64,000 nucleotides of DNA, taken from NCBI RefSeq assembly GCF_001039355.2, contig NW_019775181.1, positions 200,470-264,469 of the forward strand, read 5' to 3'. This DNA is from Lingula anatina (taxonomy: Eukaryota; Brachiopoda; Lingulata; Lingulida; Lingulidae). Below the pieces are notes generated by a model that made no database searches, was not told the origin of the DNA, and saw only the letters and a program-made list of their open reading frames with translations. Below, piece after piece: positions 37,610 through 49,149 of the stretch (the stretch's first letter is position 1; each line of letters begins with the position of its first letter). The translations under genes and the position numbers were made by a program.

Positions 37610-38479
37610 CACTGGGCAGCCATCAGACTGTTTTTTCAGTCAGTGCGTGGCAAGTGTAACCTCTTTCAACATCGTATATACATGTATGGTGTATCTACGG
37701 TACACGTGCTTAGAGAGAGGCACTCAACCTTGGGCAAACCCTTCAATAGCATTCTTATCAAAGTGCATTAGACTGTATTTTCCCGTGTCCCAGAACACAA
37801 ACACATACACAACTTAGCAAGTTTTCACGCCTTGTTCTACAAATTTATTAAAAAATATAGTCTAATATTATTTCATAATAGTTGAACAGTATTATAATAT
37901 CAGCGAATTTTTACAAATTACTAAAACCGCTAATAAACGCTTCCTTGAGGAAGTTTATGTAATTTATGTACTATTTATTTTTTAAAATGAAATAATCATG
38001 ACTAGAAAAGCACTTAGAGAGCGCACACCTCCGCCAAGAACCCTGCATTGCTGAATTGTGGTAGTTGAGATCACATCCATTGCACGAAGTATGCAGTTGC
38101 GCACGCAGCTATATACATCCTTAAATGGGATCGGAGTCAGAGTAGGGATTATGCACAAAGTCAATTAGCGGACCTTTATGAACTGGAGGGACAGATAAAT
38201 ACATGGAGATCAATTTACGACCAAATTTTTGAAGAAAATGCAGTTTTTAAAACTTTTTTTTGGCTGAACAAGAGATTAATTTGGTCTAAAACTTGGCCTG
38301 TCGACTTTATTTTAGGTGTATAAGAAACTAGTAGGGGCCTAGAAGTAACTGGAAATCCACGCTCGCTTCATATATTATTTTAATCCAGGCGCCCAGGATT
38401 ACGTACAATGAATGCTGATTGCACATTTAGACAGACCTGTATCACTGAAATGATATACGGAGTACTTAAAATTTGCATC
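37610..38479. other. Intergenic, no gene seen
   Basis: AT-rich sequence between the DUF885 stop and the start of the left segmental duplicate. I see no coding frame, RNA gene or clear repeat. Confidence 0.5.
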
Positions 38480-38992
38480 TTTGTCTGGTCCTCTGGCGAC
38501 GAATGTCGTAATTTATGTCCCATGCTCGGTAACCGTCAATACTCTGGTGTCCTGTTTTGTATAGAACAGGTTGCAAGGGCAGAAGCAGGATTCTGAAAAC
38601 TGACCTCAGTTGCTCGAAAGAAAATGAAAAAAGAAGAAAGTGACAGACTATTTCATCCCCCCCGGCATCCTGTCATTATGTTCTTTGTTGTCTGTCTACC
38701 CTGGACTACTTAAAATACCAGTATGTATCTGCCGGTATTGTAGTTGTTCATTGTTTGTGATTTCCATTGCATCATTAATGTCAAATGCCGCCATGCAAGA
38801 AACTTCGAATATCTGTAGAATGAAATTGTGGCGCCCTACAGGCGGTGAGACAAAATCTGTCTGTTTTAAAGTTTGCATATACTGATACTGGGCACTAATG
38901 GCGTAAAGACTATACGGTTAGTTGTACATGCATTAATACATGAGACGGCTAGGCATCATTCCATGTTATTTTAAATTTCGACCAACAGATTA

Positions 38993-39065
38993 AGACCCCA
39001 TACACACACAAACACACACACACACGCACGTACACACGCGTGCACACTCACACACACACACACTT

Positions 39066-39096
<31 letters not shown>

Positions 39097-39210
39097 GCTT
39101 CTTATATAGCGCCTTACATGCTACCATAAGGCAACTATTAATGGATAATAGGCTATAAATAAAATCGTTGTACACGCACACATGTGCATGCACACATGCA
39201 CACACACAGG
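38993..39210. repeat. (CA)n and (AAT)n microsatellites
   Basis: CA-rich tracts at 38999-39062 and 39174-39208 around an AAT run at 39066-39095, in the upstream part of the left duplicate. The right copy lacks these runs at the matching position near 53710. Confidence 0.85.
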
Positions 39211-40776
39211 GAAAAAAAGGGTTGTGGTGAACCGCTTACTTTTTAAGTTAAGAATTCATGAAGAATTGGCATGCAATCACCACTAGTGTAAAGAGCTGTA
39301 AGCTACGATGAGAAGATGAGATAGGAAGCGAAATCCTACAGAAACCAACGGAGCAAATTTAAACATAAGAAAAAAAAAAGAACAGAGCTAGCTGCTACTG
39401 AACTGATTGCCTGCGAATGTTGTAAATGTGAATAACGTGAGCGGTGGATGTAAATTTAGGAATGAAAATGAGCAGATTTGAGAGACGTGAAGCGAGAAAT
39501 TGAGGTGATTACTCACTGAAGTACTCCTGCCAGTTACGCTGTAATAATTACTTTTCTGGTTTAGGATTTATATTGCTGTTACAGAAATGACTTAATGCCT
39601 CCTAGCTACAGTATATTGTACTTTTATCCACCTCTTCAAATTCATTCAATGTTTCGTCTGTCACTGATCTAGAATAGGGACGGCAGACGTCAACTGTTCA
39701 GACAAGTTTCATATAAGATCGTCAAATTTAGTCCTGTCTCATGAATGTACCCTAAATACCTCAAAGTGTATGTCAGGAGGAGAAGAGTAAACTATGGACC
39801 GAAACCGGTCCACTTTTAACCCTGTCCGGCCCCACCTCTACCTTTCACTTCAGTTGGTACTTTAGAGATTTTTTTTACTGCTCTTAAGAAATAAAGAGTG
39901 TTATTTGTATCCCTTATCTCGCTCTTTACACAAATTTGATCTTTACACAGAAAGTTGAGAGCAAATGTACGCATCATAAACTGTGGGCTAATAATCTCCA
40001 GTCTGGCAATATGGTTTAGTCGTTTTAGCTAGACTGTGAACTAGTGAATAAATGTTCAGTAAATGAGGAAAATTGCTGTCAAAAAAACAAAACAAAACAA
40101 AAGGAAAAAAAAAATCAAATTCATTTACCCTTTTTGGTTGCAGGCGACGTGGCACGGACCTAAGACCTATAATTATAGATGATGCGTGCTGTTCTGCACT
40201 ATTGCAGATAAGTTCCCCATCATGGATAACGAATAGATTTTCGGTGTATTTTATTCGCTGTATTATTATTATTTTAATACGCACAATTCACCCGTCTTGC
40301 AGAGGCGGCAGACGTGAGTTGTTCTCCGTGAAAAAGATAGAAGATGAACGCTGTTTACCTGTATCTGTTGCTAGTGCTTGGTTGGTGAGTTAGTGTCTGT
40401 GCTTTTTTCCTTTTTTATCCTCCTATTGATCTCTCTCTCTCTCTCTCTCTCTGTTTTCTTTATCATTTTCTATTTATTTTGATACTGCCCGAGTATTGGT
40501 CATCCTAGTCATGCGAGTGAGCTGACCATCTGGTCACAAGGCACCAACGCCAGGGCGTGTGTGAAGTTCAAATAAGTGTTTAAATAGACAGTGGACGGTC
40601 CAGTAAAATTAAGGATTTAATCAGCCTAGGAAAGTCTAAAATCTTTCACGTATTCAGAGCTTTCCAAATACAATACAGCACTCTGCAGTATTCAGTATCT
40701 AAAGGTATTTCTAAGTACACCACAGTATAAACCATTGCTAGCAAAATTGTTTTCATGTATCTCACTGTTTTCACAG

Positions 40777-40845
<69 letters not shown>

Positions 40846-40851
40846 AATAAA
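40777..40851. repeat. (AAT)n then (AAAT)n microsatellite
   Basis: About 20 AAT units followed by AAAT units in left-copy intron 1. The right copy has no run at the matching site near 57340, so it expanded after the duplication. Confidence 0.9.
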
Positions 40852-41670
40852 TGAACAATATTTCATTGCATTCGACTTTTCTTTTTCTCGCGTCTTTTAC
40901 ATTTTTCTTATATCTTATTGTATTTGAACTCTGTCTCTCCCTCTCTCTCTCTTTCTCTCTCTCTCTTAGTTAGTCTGTTTGTTCTTTTGGCGATTTATTT
41001 ATCTATATGAATTCTTACGCATTTTATTCTTCTTTTCTTTTTTCTTTATCATTTTTTACTTTCTTTTTCGTCTTTTCTTCTTCCTCGAGCTCTCAACTCG
41101 CAGTACATTTATTCGTTTGTTTGTCTGTTTACTTTTTGTGTACTTATTCATCCATTCACCTGTTTAGTACTTGTAATTCATTCAAATTGAAAGAAGAACC
41201 AAGGCGTGACAGACTTGAAAAAATCTGTGTAGTTTCCCTTTGTCGTGTTAAGCATAACCAGACATTTCGACGAGAATTGACACGCAACTAGCACGAAGAC
41301 ACGCAACTGTGTCTTTATATGTTACAATGATCACACAATGATCACACTATGAGGACAGATATGAAACATTAAAAATGTCATTTATTTATTTAAATTCATT
41401 CATTTATTTATTCGTGGTAATTCATTTTTGAAAGTTAAAAGTTTAAAAGTTAAAAGTTTAAAAGTTAATTGTGAAGTCATTAATCGAAACTGAAACTCTT
41501 CAACTGGTCATTTTGCCTCCGTTTTCCTTTCTTCATAACACTCTAATAGTAATAAATGAGTTATCATAAGGAAACATCTATGAAAATCTACTAAAAAGAT
41601 GGAATATCTCATCTAAGGATCAAAATACGCGCCGCGGTGTCAGTATTTACACCTTGCGTTATAGTTATCA

Positions 41671-41836
41671 GGGGCGGATTTAGGCCGTCTTCTGGGTCTT
41701 CTGGAAGACGGTCAGATTTTAAAGTTTACATTGACGGGTATGTAATATTTTCTGTCGGAAGACGGTCAAAAATTGAGGACGAATTAACAAAGATAAATTG
41801 GAAGACTGTCAGAAAATATCTCTGGATCCGCCCCTG
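41671..41836. mobile_element. hAT-like MITE, 166 bp, present only in left duplicate
   Basis: Ends GGGGCGGATT and ATCCGCCCCTG with internal GAAGACGGTC repeats. GTTATCA flanks both sides (41664-41670, 41837-41843). The matching place in the right copy (about 58637-58650, ATAATTATCGATCTCAG) has no insert. Confidence 0.75.
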
Positions 41837-42110
41837 GTTATCAATCTCAGATTATTATTGGTTGACTTTCATGAATGCATCATCATGATAACATTTATTT
41901 CTCAAAGAACTATACGGCGAATCTCATAACGCGCTGTGTTTTAAATTCTCGGGGCTGTACATATGCAGATTCTAGATTAGGGTAACTGTGTGTTTTCCAT
42001 CACACTTTAAAGCCTGTCTTTCGCAAATGGAGTCATTTTCTACCGGTTCACGAACTAGTTTGAAAACATTTTACTCCCTTTACTCCAGCTATACATGCAG
42101 AGCACTGGGG

Positions 42111-43469
42111 CTACGTATAGACGACTCTCTTGCGCCGGGCTATTAAAACTCTGAGTTTTGTTACAGATAAGCTTAACGCGCGATGTGAAAATGGTCTTAT
42201 TTTTACTGTATGAAAGGTACGAGTACGTACTGGCTTAAAAGTTAAAGTGGGGAAGTTCTTACAAAGAGAATTTAATTGCTATAATGATAAGCATTAAGAA
42301 AGTTAAATATGTCAGGTTTAAAACATATCAACGGCGTGAATTGTAAAAAATCCCTTCATAATTATCAAACATGGGGCCCCATGTTGTCGTGGCTTTGCAA
42401 TAAATCTCATTCGTCAAGTCGACTAAATATGAACCAAATAAATAAATAACAGAAAGTAAGAAAGGAAGAAAAAAGAACAAAACCGTTGCATGCAGACCCT
42501 TTAGAATAAGTAGAAAAATTATAAAGTTGATTTTTATATCAGTAAAAAAGAGAAACCAAAACCGAGTCAAAGCTTGCTCAATATATTCTACATGAAACAT
42601 ACATGTAATTGTGCGCCAATAAATCTCCACTTTTACCTTGAGGATAAATATTATTATCATCCAGATGCCAAAATGAGTTTCTCCTGCAACTAATAATACC
42701 TCTGTATTTCAATAATATCATTTATATCTTTGATGTTTTAAAACAATGAAAAATCCCTCGAAAAAAGAAAATTCGGCGTTTATATTTTTCGTTGTGTAAT
42801 GTAAGTAAGTGATATGTGTGAATAAGGTAGTGTGTAGTAGAGTAACTTAAGTTGATTGACATGCTTTTATGATATTTATACAACTGCGCTTAATCTAAAC
42901 GGGGAGAAAGCCGCTACAGATTGCATGAGGCCGAAATAGGAACGAAGGAAGCGGCACATCTAATAACTGGAAATTAGTTAATACATTATAAGGAAGTGAA
43001 GAATTGAGTGGAATTTGCTACCTCGCGTAACACCAAGAAGACAAAGTTAATATCTTTGTCACAGTTGCAATGTATTTATAAGCATAGGAAACTCAAAGCT
43101 TTAATCGTCATTTTTTAACAGCTTTCTATCTTGAGGTTAGATAGCAATTGGTATGGGGTGTAACTGCATCCCTGATTTAGAATTTGTCGCGAAAATTTGC
43201 AGAGTTGACCAGGAAAATATAGGCTACAATTCCTTGTCATCAATTTGGTTTAAATGTTTATGTTTTTGGCCCTAATTACAGATTTTCATTAAATAAAGGC
43301 ATTATTTTGCTTTATGAACAGTAAAATCTCAACTAAGACTTTTAAGAAAATCGCTGGAAGGGTTTTGGAGTCTAAATGGCGTCATGAAATAGGCGATTGC
43401 GGGTGCTCAGGTAAAACATCCAAACACAATATATAGGTGCATTTCACATGCTGAATAACATTGAATGCA
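42111..43469. other. Replacement segment where right-copy exons 2-7 are missing
   Basis: Between the end of intron-1 homology and the resumption of homology at 43470 I find no EMI-like or EGF coding sequence on either strand. It is AT-rich single-copy-looking DNA. Confidence 0.5.
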
Positions 43470-43770
43470 TTCTCAAAGAACACGCTGTGAAAGCTGTATG
43501 TAATGTTAGTGTGCGGAAGGTTTTTAGGTCGGGGGAAGGGGGGGTCGGGGGTTCCGAAAGAAAACCGCGTCTTTTTGACTGGAAAGTGTCCGTACCAAAA
43601 TTTGATCAAGTTGAGTCAATAATGGCATAAAATGTCCACGTTTTCTGAAAAGACCACCTTTTTACCTTGCTGGCGACAGACCTGAACAATCTATACTTTG
43701 CAGACACTTATTACTACATTGTGTGCAGGGAAACACAGCGTATGCTGTAGAACCTTTTCCCTTAATGTGT
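43470..43770 (+). repeat. Left copy of the sequence after right-copy exon 7
   Basis: CTCAAAGAACACGC, GTGAAAGCT, AGGTTTTTAGG, GACCACCTTTTTACCTTGC and ACAGACCTG match, in order, sequence at about 63661-63960. This shows that the duplication extended beyond exon 7 and that the left copy later lost about 4.7 kb. Confidence 0.7.
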
Positions 43771-44100
43771 AATTTATTTAATTTTTATAAATTTTAATAT
43801 TTGTAAAATTTTATTCAAAACTTTTTCTGTTACATCAAATTTAAATTTCGATTTGTAAATAAAAGTCAACTATTTTTTAATACTAAGTCACATTATTGAT
43901 TAGGTACTGAAAAAAGAATACTCGGCGCAAGGTCAAATAATGCATCGAACAAATGCATATTCACTGTAAAAAGGCAAGATCTTCACCATATTTTACCAGG
44001 TTATTCGATTCAGGGTAGGCTATAGGAGCAAGATGGCTATATTAATGTTTTTCTTAAAGAGTCTGTGAATCGTCTCCAAACTGGGGAATTTGAATTTCAG

Positions 44101-44223
44101 ATGTCAACGAATACCAGGTAAACAATGGTGGATGTCAACACACGTGTGAGAACGAGGTTGGTTCATTCCATTGTGAATGCAACCCAGGATTTACCCGGCA
44201 TTCAGATGGAAAAACATGTGTAG
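44101..44223 (+). pseudogene. EGF exon with first cysteine replaced by tyrosine
   Basis: This phase 1-1 exon of 123 bp has good splice sites (TTTCAG, GTAAGT) and encodes a calcium-binding EGF beginning DVNEYQVNNGGCQHTC. The usual DxxEC start is DVNEY: TAC stands where TGC is expected, removing the first disulfide (C1-C3). The other five cysteines remain. Confidence 0.75.
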
Positions 44224-44546
44224 GTAAGTAAAGGTCAGGCCTACTTAAATGTGTCACGTCTTGGTCGAAATATAAACTAGTAAAATCAGTTTTGTTTATT
44301 ACAGCATCCTTGCTGCAGCGAGTAGCAAAAGTGTTAAACGTTTGCACGTGTGCAATAGGGGCATTTCTAAAATTGCTTGAAAATAAAACAATATTACAAA
44401 ATAAACTGTGCTTTCTTGTGTTGTCACGATCCTTATTTTATCAAGTCATGTTTTAAAGTCAAAACGGACATATTTTTCTGAGATATTTCTCTTTCTAACT
44501 TAATCTGTCTTCGAATTGACTTGAAGCGCCACCACAATGTTTTCAG

Positions 44547-44648
44547 ACACGGGCAATTGCCACGTGCTGGCCTCGTGTGTCAACACCCAGTGGTCTTTCT
44601 CCTGTGTCTGTGACCTTGGATATACTGGGGACGGAACCACGTGCACTG
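44547..44648 (+). pseudogene. EGF exon lacking its N-terminal calcium-binding segment
   Basis: Compared with the tandem neighbour at 44673, this exon keeps acceptor and donor context but is 21 bp shorter near its start, so the D-E-C-A-L-G segment with the first cysteine is missing. The exon still keeps phase 1-1. It begins [19 protein letters not shown], and the Trp stands where Gly is usual. Confidence 0.7.
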
Positions 44649-44672
44649 GTAGCGCCACCACATTGTTTTCAG

Positions 44673-44795
44673 ACACGGATGAATGTGCTCTCGGCTTGGC
44701 AAATTGCCATGTGCTGGCCTCGTGTGTCAACACCTAAGGGTCTTTCTCTTGTGTCTGTGACCTTGGATATACTGGGGACGGAACCACGTGCACTG
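44673..44795 (+). pseudogene. Tandem EGF exon with in-frame stop
   Basis: This 123-bp phase 1-1 exon encodes a full six-cysteine EGF except that TAA at 44735-44737 stands where the preceding copy has CAG (CVNTQ). The two exons, with about 25 bp of shared upstream intron sequence, are a recent local duplication: they match almost perfectly in their last 80 bases. Confidence 0.75.
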
Positions 44796-45100
44796 GTAAA
44801 TATCCACTGTCACTGAACATACAAGCGGTTCGAAAGGCCTTTTCCAAAACAAACAGTCAGAACTTATTAATTTACGATTTATTATCACTATTATTATTAT
44901 TGTTATTATTAATATTTCCCATTTTATTAATTTTCAATAAATTAACTAAACTAAAGGAATTAAAATTATTTATTATTTGCCTGTTTTTCTTTTTATTTTG
45001 TATACACGTAACATCTGAGAAACGGCTACACTGAATTTACCCAAAAACGTTGAATGTTTTAAAACTCTCCCCCTTTTATTCTCCTTCTATAACTGAACAA

Positions 45101-45158
45101 AAAAAAAAAAAAAAAAAAAANNNNNNNNNNNNNNNNNNNNNNNNNNNNNNNNNNNNNN
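45101..45158. other. Poly-A run and assembly gap
   Basis: About 20 A residues followed by 38 Ns (45121-45158). True length is unknown. Confidence 0.95.
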
Positions 45159-45591
45159 GTTACAGAAGTGGCCCAAATCCACTTATTTTTGTAGCTAGGC
45201 CGGGATATAAAACAAAGAAAAAGATCAAACTGTGACAGAACCTTGGACATATCCCAATTGGTCTCTGTTTTATCTAAATGCTTTTTTCCCCCAACAATAC
45301 GAGAATACACCATCAGACAATTTGTAATGCTATTTAAACACTCGAAGGGGATTCACTAATTTGGTCATTCAACTGAAGCTGTAATCAGCCATTAAGCAAA
45401 AAAAAAAAAAACAAGGTAAAGATGAGAGAGAGAAATTCTCATACCTAACCCTTACGTGTTTCGGGAAATGTGTTCGCCTTCTGTTTTTACCTGAGCAAAA
45501 TTCTGTCATCCTTGCCCCTCCCACAACACACATCCACCCACCCTCAGCAAAATCGTACATTTGCGTATTTGCAAAATGCGGTTCCTTTCAG

Positions 45592-45696
45592 ATCTCGACG
45601 AATGCGCTGCATTGAACAATGGAGGGTGTGACCAGGTGTGTTTAAACGAGGGAGGATCCTACAGTTGTGACTGTACCGTCGGTGTCACTTGTCAAG
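45592..45696 (+). pseudogene. EGF exon with shortened C5-C6 loop
   Basis: This 105-bp phase 1-1 exon has acceptor CCTTTCAG and donor GTACAT. It encodes DLDECAALNNGGCDQVC and five further residues to C5, then CTVGVTCQ. The last loop lacks about six residues relative to sister EGFs (normally GYxLxxDGxTC), an in-frame deletion of about 18 bp. Six cysteines remain, so it could still fold. Confidence 0.65.
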
Positions 45697-46126
45697 GTAC
45701 ATGTAAGCACAAATAGTTTTAACTTATACGTTAAAACTCATATTCATCCTTAAAACACATATACAGGTGTTTAATACTTTAATAAAATATATTGTATTCC
45801 GTAAAATGTAGAACAGGCATTTATAATTTTGCACGAAAGGACAGATAATTGGTAAAAGGATACATTGGTAGGTACATGTATAGATATTTAAAAATAAACA
45901 CATTCACTCAAAATAAAAAAGTGTACCAAAAACGGGAAAAATGCACATTAGATTATGGGATACTAAATAAATTACATTTGTATTTGTTTTTTTTATACTT
46001 GACATATTTTAGTTTTTTCACAAACAAACATATTTGTCTTTGCTTAGTCATCTTCTTATCAAAACAGGCAATTTGAATGGTTCATATTTACATTTTTTCA
46101 TTTCAAATTTATATATTTTTTATTAC

Positions 46127-46178
46127 TGCACTTGTCAGGCGGGCTATTTGCTGAATGCAGATGGGGTCACATGTGATG
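46127..46178 (+). pseudogene. 3' half of an EGF exon
   Basis: The coded string CTCQAGYLLNADGVTCDG is the C-terminal third of a calcium-binding EGF and ends at a good donor (GTAAGA). The sequence before it is AT-rich with no DxxEC start or acceptor, so the 5' half is gone. Degenerate repeats of the ATGGxGTxAxxTGTxATGGT unit follow to about 46260. Confidence 0.6.
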
Positions 46179-48025
46179 GTAAGAGAACGATAGATGGCGT
46201 GACGTATGATTGTATGCGATTGATAAATGGCGTTATGTGTAATGGTGGGGGGGGGGGGGAGATGACACACTGAGGCACACTGAGTGGTATATGGATACTT
46301 GACGGTATGACTTCACAATTTATTTAGATAACAAGCTAAGTGGTATGTGGACACTTGACGGTATAACACCACAATTTATTTAGCTTCTTCACACCTGCAG
46401 TTCCAAAGGTTATGAATGCAGAATTCTGAAATATTTACAGAATTGAAATTTCAGATGGATTTTTTTCCAAATCATAATTCATCAGTTTTTTTTCCTTTTT
46501 TGCTGACTGATAAATGAAAATAAAAATTAAAATCGTGTTTTAATGTGTTTTAATAACTTTTAATAAAATCTTTGATGTCCTTGTGACATAAGTTCATTAA
46601 TTGAATTCGCCAGTGAAGCAAACAAAAATACATTGCCTTTTCTAAGTCATACGACAACCATTGACAGCGAAAGTTTGGATCTCCATATTTTTTTCGCCTT
46701 TTTGTCGCCTTTAAAAGAGTTACACTCCCCACAAGGGCCTCGCATGTCAGTGTCTAGTCACAGCAATGGTCGCTGTTACGCCGGACCTCATCTTGCTGCT
46801 ACCAGAGATTTCAAGCGGCAAGGCATTCCCTGGGATAGGTTTTTAGAGTTTAATCTGAAACAAAATTACAGGCAATGGTCAAAACTTGTCCAATTTGGTT
46901 CAGTTTGTTGTAGGCCATTGATTCAGCGAGATATGTCCTACCCACATATTGTTTAGTGGTTCAAAAATGGCGATATTGATAGCCAAAGTAGCTGCTCATT
47001 CCCTTGGTTCTGTAAGTTATCTGCTATTAAAAGTGCTCTGTGTTAACTGACAATCTCAATGTGCAACCTTAAATTGTTCCTTAGGTGCCCCCCCCCCCTG
47101 TATCAAATGATAGTCAAGTGGTTCCCAGATTATTCCTTTTTTCAATCTGTTTCGGGTTTTCATCGGTGACCTCTATCGGTGCACCAATGTGGCATCCACT
47201 TCAAATACTGACGCTGTCAATGACCCTAGTCACTGTAGAAACGGCAAATGCGTCGTTGCAGGTCTCTTTAGGATGTTTGCAAACTCTGTTTTGACCACTT
47301 GAGCGGTACAGGTGAAATCTCACCTCAATAAAGAAAGCCATGCGGTTTCAGTGTTTTACCCAGAAACGGTAATGTTCCCCAATTCAGTAGAGAAACAGAC
47401 GACGCTGTTTTACTGTGGCGTTCTAAGAGGTCGTTTGGTATCCTGACCTGCTGAAACCAGTTTAGTGTTCGCTAATGGCCTTGAAAAACGCGTTTTTTGA
47501 CTGGTTGGTTTTTGTTTAGTTATTGCAATCCGGAAGGACAGTGATGTCTTGTACCCTGGTGGTAAGATTTGGATATTGCATGCAAAGTTAAAATTTTTTC
47601 GATGCAGTCGTCGCCGACATATGGATCCTTTTTTTACAGAACCATGCTTCGCCAAAGCCAAGCTTTGACCAGCCCAAAGGTGCACGACCCAATTAAATCA
47701 CTGCATATGACGCAATGCAGCAGTGCAACAGTCAGTAAATTGGTAGCGACACACCTGACTACACACTTCTTCAGTCAGATAGCTTATATGAGATCTGAGG
47801 TTTTTTTTTTGAAAAAAGAACGCATTTTACAAAGGTATACTTTTGAAACTGAGATATTCCGTATTAAATGTCAAGTCTGTATATGCAAACAAAACATATT
47901 TGGTTTCAATATTACTTCAGTTGGGTATGTGTTGGACAGAGGCAATTAAATGGCGTAGGATATGTAGACCTTCATGTACTACAATGTACATGTAGGCCTA
48001 CATATCTTGCTTTTATGCATTACAG
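46179..48025. other. No gene seen between EGF remnants
   Basis: It starts with degenerate ATGGxGT repeats and a G run (46243-46258). A 107-codon open frame at 46633-46956 has no features I recognise. A short string near 47185-47265 (NDPSHCRNGKCVV) is Cys-containing but lacks splice support. Confidence 0.4.
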
Positions 48026-48138
48026 ATGTAGATGAATGTAGCACCAATAACGGAGGCTGTGCACAGGTGTATAACAACTGTGTAACAGGTGTGTAACAGG
48101 TGTGTACCAGTTTGGACAAGACGGTATTACGTGTGAAG
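48026..48138 (+). pseudogene. Frameshifted EGF exon with internal tandem expansion
   Basis: It starts well (acceptor ATTACAG, then DVDECSTNNGGCAQV) but contains an 11-bp unit TGTGTAACAGG repeated, which brings in TAA at 48094-48096. After the expansion the correct frame would be QFGQDGITCEG before a GTAAGT donor. Its length of 113 bp breaks the phase 1-1 rule kept by its sisters. Confidence 0.7.
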
Positions 48139-48254
48139 GTAAGTGCACTTCCATAAAACACTAAGTGACGCTGCTACCTCGTGACGCAATTTCGACGTCA
48201 TGCTGACGTCACAATAATATATTGATGCCTGCACTTTTGATTTTTAAAGATTAA

Positions 48255-48345
48255 GTATTATTACTGATGCATCTCTGAAGATCTACTTTACAGATGTCAT
48301 ATATAATCCAAACTTTCGGCCTCTAGGCCTTCTTCGGGGTTTATG
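48255..48345. repeat. Dispersed repeat (family B)
   Basis: TGATGCATCTCTGAAGATCT and TTTCGGCCTCTAGGCCTTCT match the copy at 28528 over about 90 bases with few differences. Confidence 0.65.
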
Positions 48346-48680
48346 AAAAAATAGTGAAAAAACAAACTCCTACGATACGAGACGGCGGTGATGTGTTAAA
48401 GACACGCGATGTCACGAAAGCGTGCTTAACGTAAACAGCGCCAAGATTACGTTAAACACGCTTTTGTCACCTTTATTCTGTTACCTTCCTTACGATCTAA
48501 TGATAAAACAGTTTATTCTGCCCCTTTCTCCAACCCATGTAATTCCATCCTATAGTTGTTATAAATATATATATTGTCTTGAAGAAAAGGATGTATCCAT
48601 CCTGAATGTTTCGGATAATTGCATGCATTTGTTCTCCTCTTTGTTTAATAACACCCATCTCTACTTGTTCATTATTTCAG

Positions 48681-48800
48681 ATATAAATGAATGCAACTCG
48701 TTCAATGGAGGGTGCCAAGACATTTGCGAAAACACCATTGGATCCTTTGTGTGCAATTGTAGCAGTGGGGTACTCGACAGCGACGGTTTGAGCTGTGACC
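48681..48800 (+). pseudogene. Intact EGF exon of the left copy
   Basis: This 120-bp phase 1-1 exon has acceptor TTATTTCAG and donor GTAAGA. It encodes DINECNSFNGGCQDIC, then ENTIGSFVCNCSSG and a short last loop ending LSC. All six cysteines and the Asn-x4-Phe-x-Cys hydroxylation-type pattern are present. It is labelled with the pseudogene because of the neighbouring lesions; alone it looks functional. Confidence 0.6.
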
Positions 48801-49149
48801 GTAAGAATATTTCACAATTCTTGGTCATATTTTCATTAAACCACTCTACTCTATCAGATCAGTGGCTTCCAGTTTCTTTTGGGTTTTTAGTAACTTTGGC
48901 TTTACTAAAACTGAATGTTTCAATATTGAGGTGCAAGTTTTTCAAGTTCATATTTTTGAATAATTGTCTATTTCGATAGATACATGGGTTTTCGCTTTAT
49001 ACGAATACAGCGTATATCCATCATTGTTAGGGATTGATGACTTTACAGATAGTTTTATTGTAATTGGATGCCGCGTTAATTAGGTGCTCATACAATATGA
49101 TATTTATTCAATTCAAACTTGCATGATTCCTGTAATTTTTCTGCCACAG

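Larger units (their letters stand above)
38480..42110 (+). repeat. Left copy of segmental duplication (promoter, exon 1 and intron 1 of EGF gene)
   Basis: Aligns by eye with 52706-58920 at many anchors, for example GCGACGAATGTCGTAATTTA, GGACCGAAACCGGTCCAC, GGTTGCAGGCGACGTGGCAC and CCTCCGTTTTC near the end. It is shorter because the right copy has large insertions (about 54290-54630 and 55330-56720). Both copies contain a conserved block (GGCGGCAGACGTGAGTTGTT) just before exon 1. Confidence 0.8.

Noticed and set aside
40646-40858. Minus-strand frame with a long tyrosine run
   Set aside because: Translation of the (AAT)n microsatellite.
41637-41888. 83-codon plus-strand open frame
   Set aside because: Runs across a hAT-like MITE and its flanks; chance frame.
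46633-46956. 107-codon plus-strand open frame between EGF remnants
   Set aside because: No recognisable domain, and no splice signals that fit the phase 1 EGF exons.
47185-47265. Possible cysteine-containing exon (NDPSHCRNGKCVV)
   Set aside because: No acceptor in the right place, and only two closely spaced cysteines; it does not match the EGF pattern.
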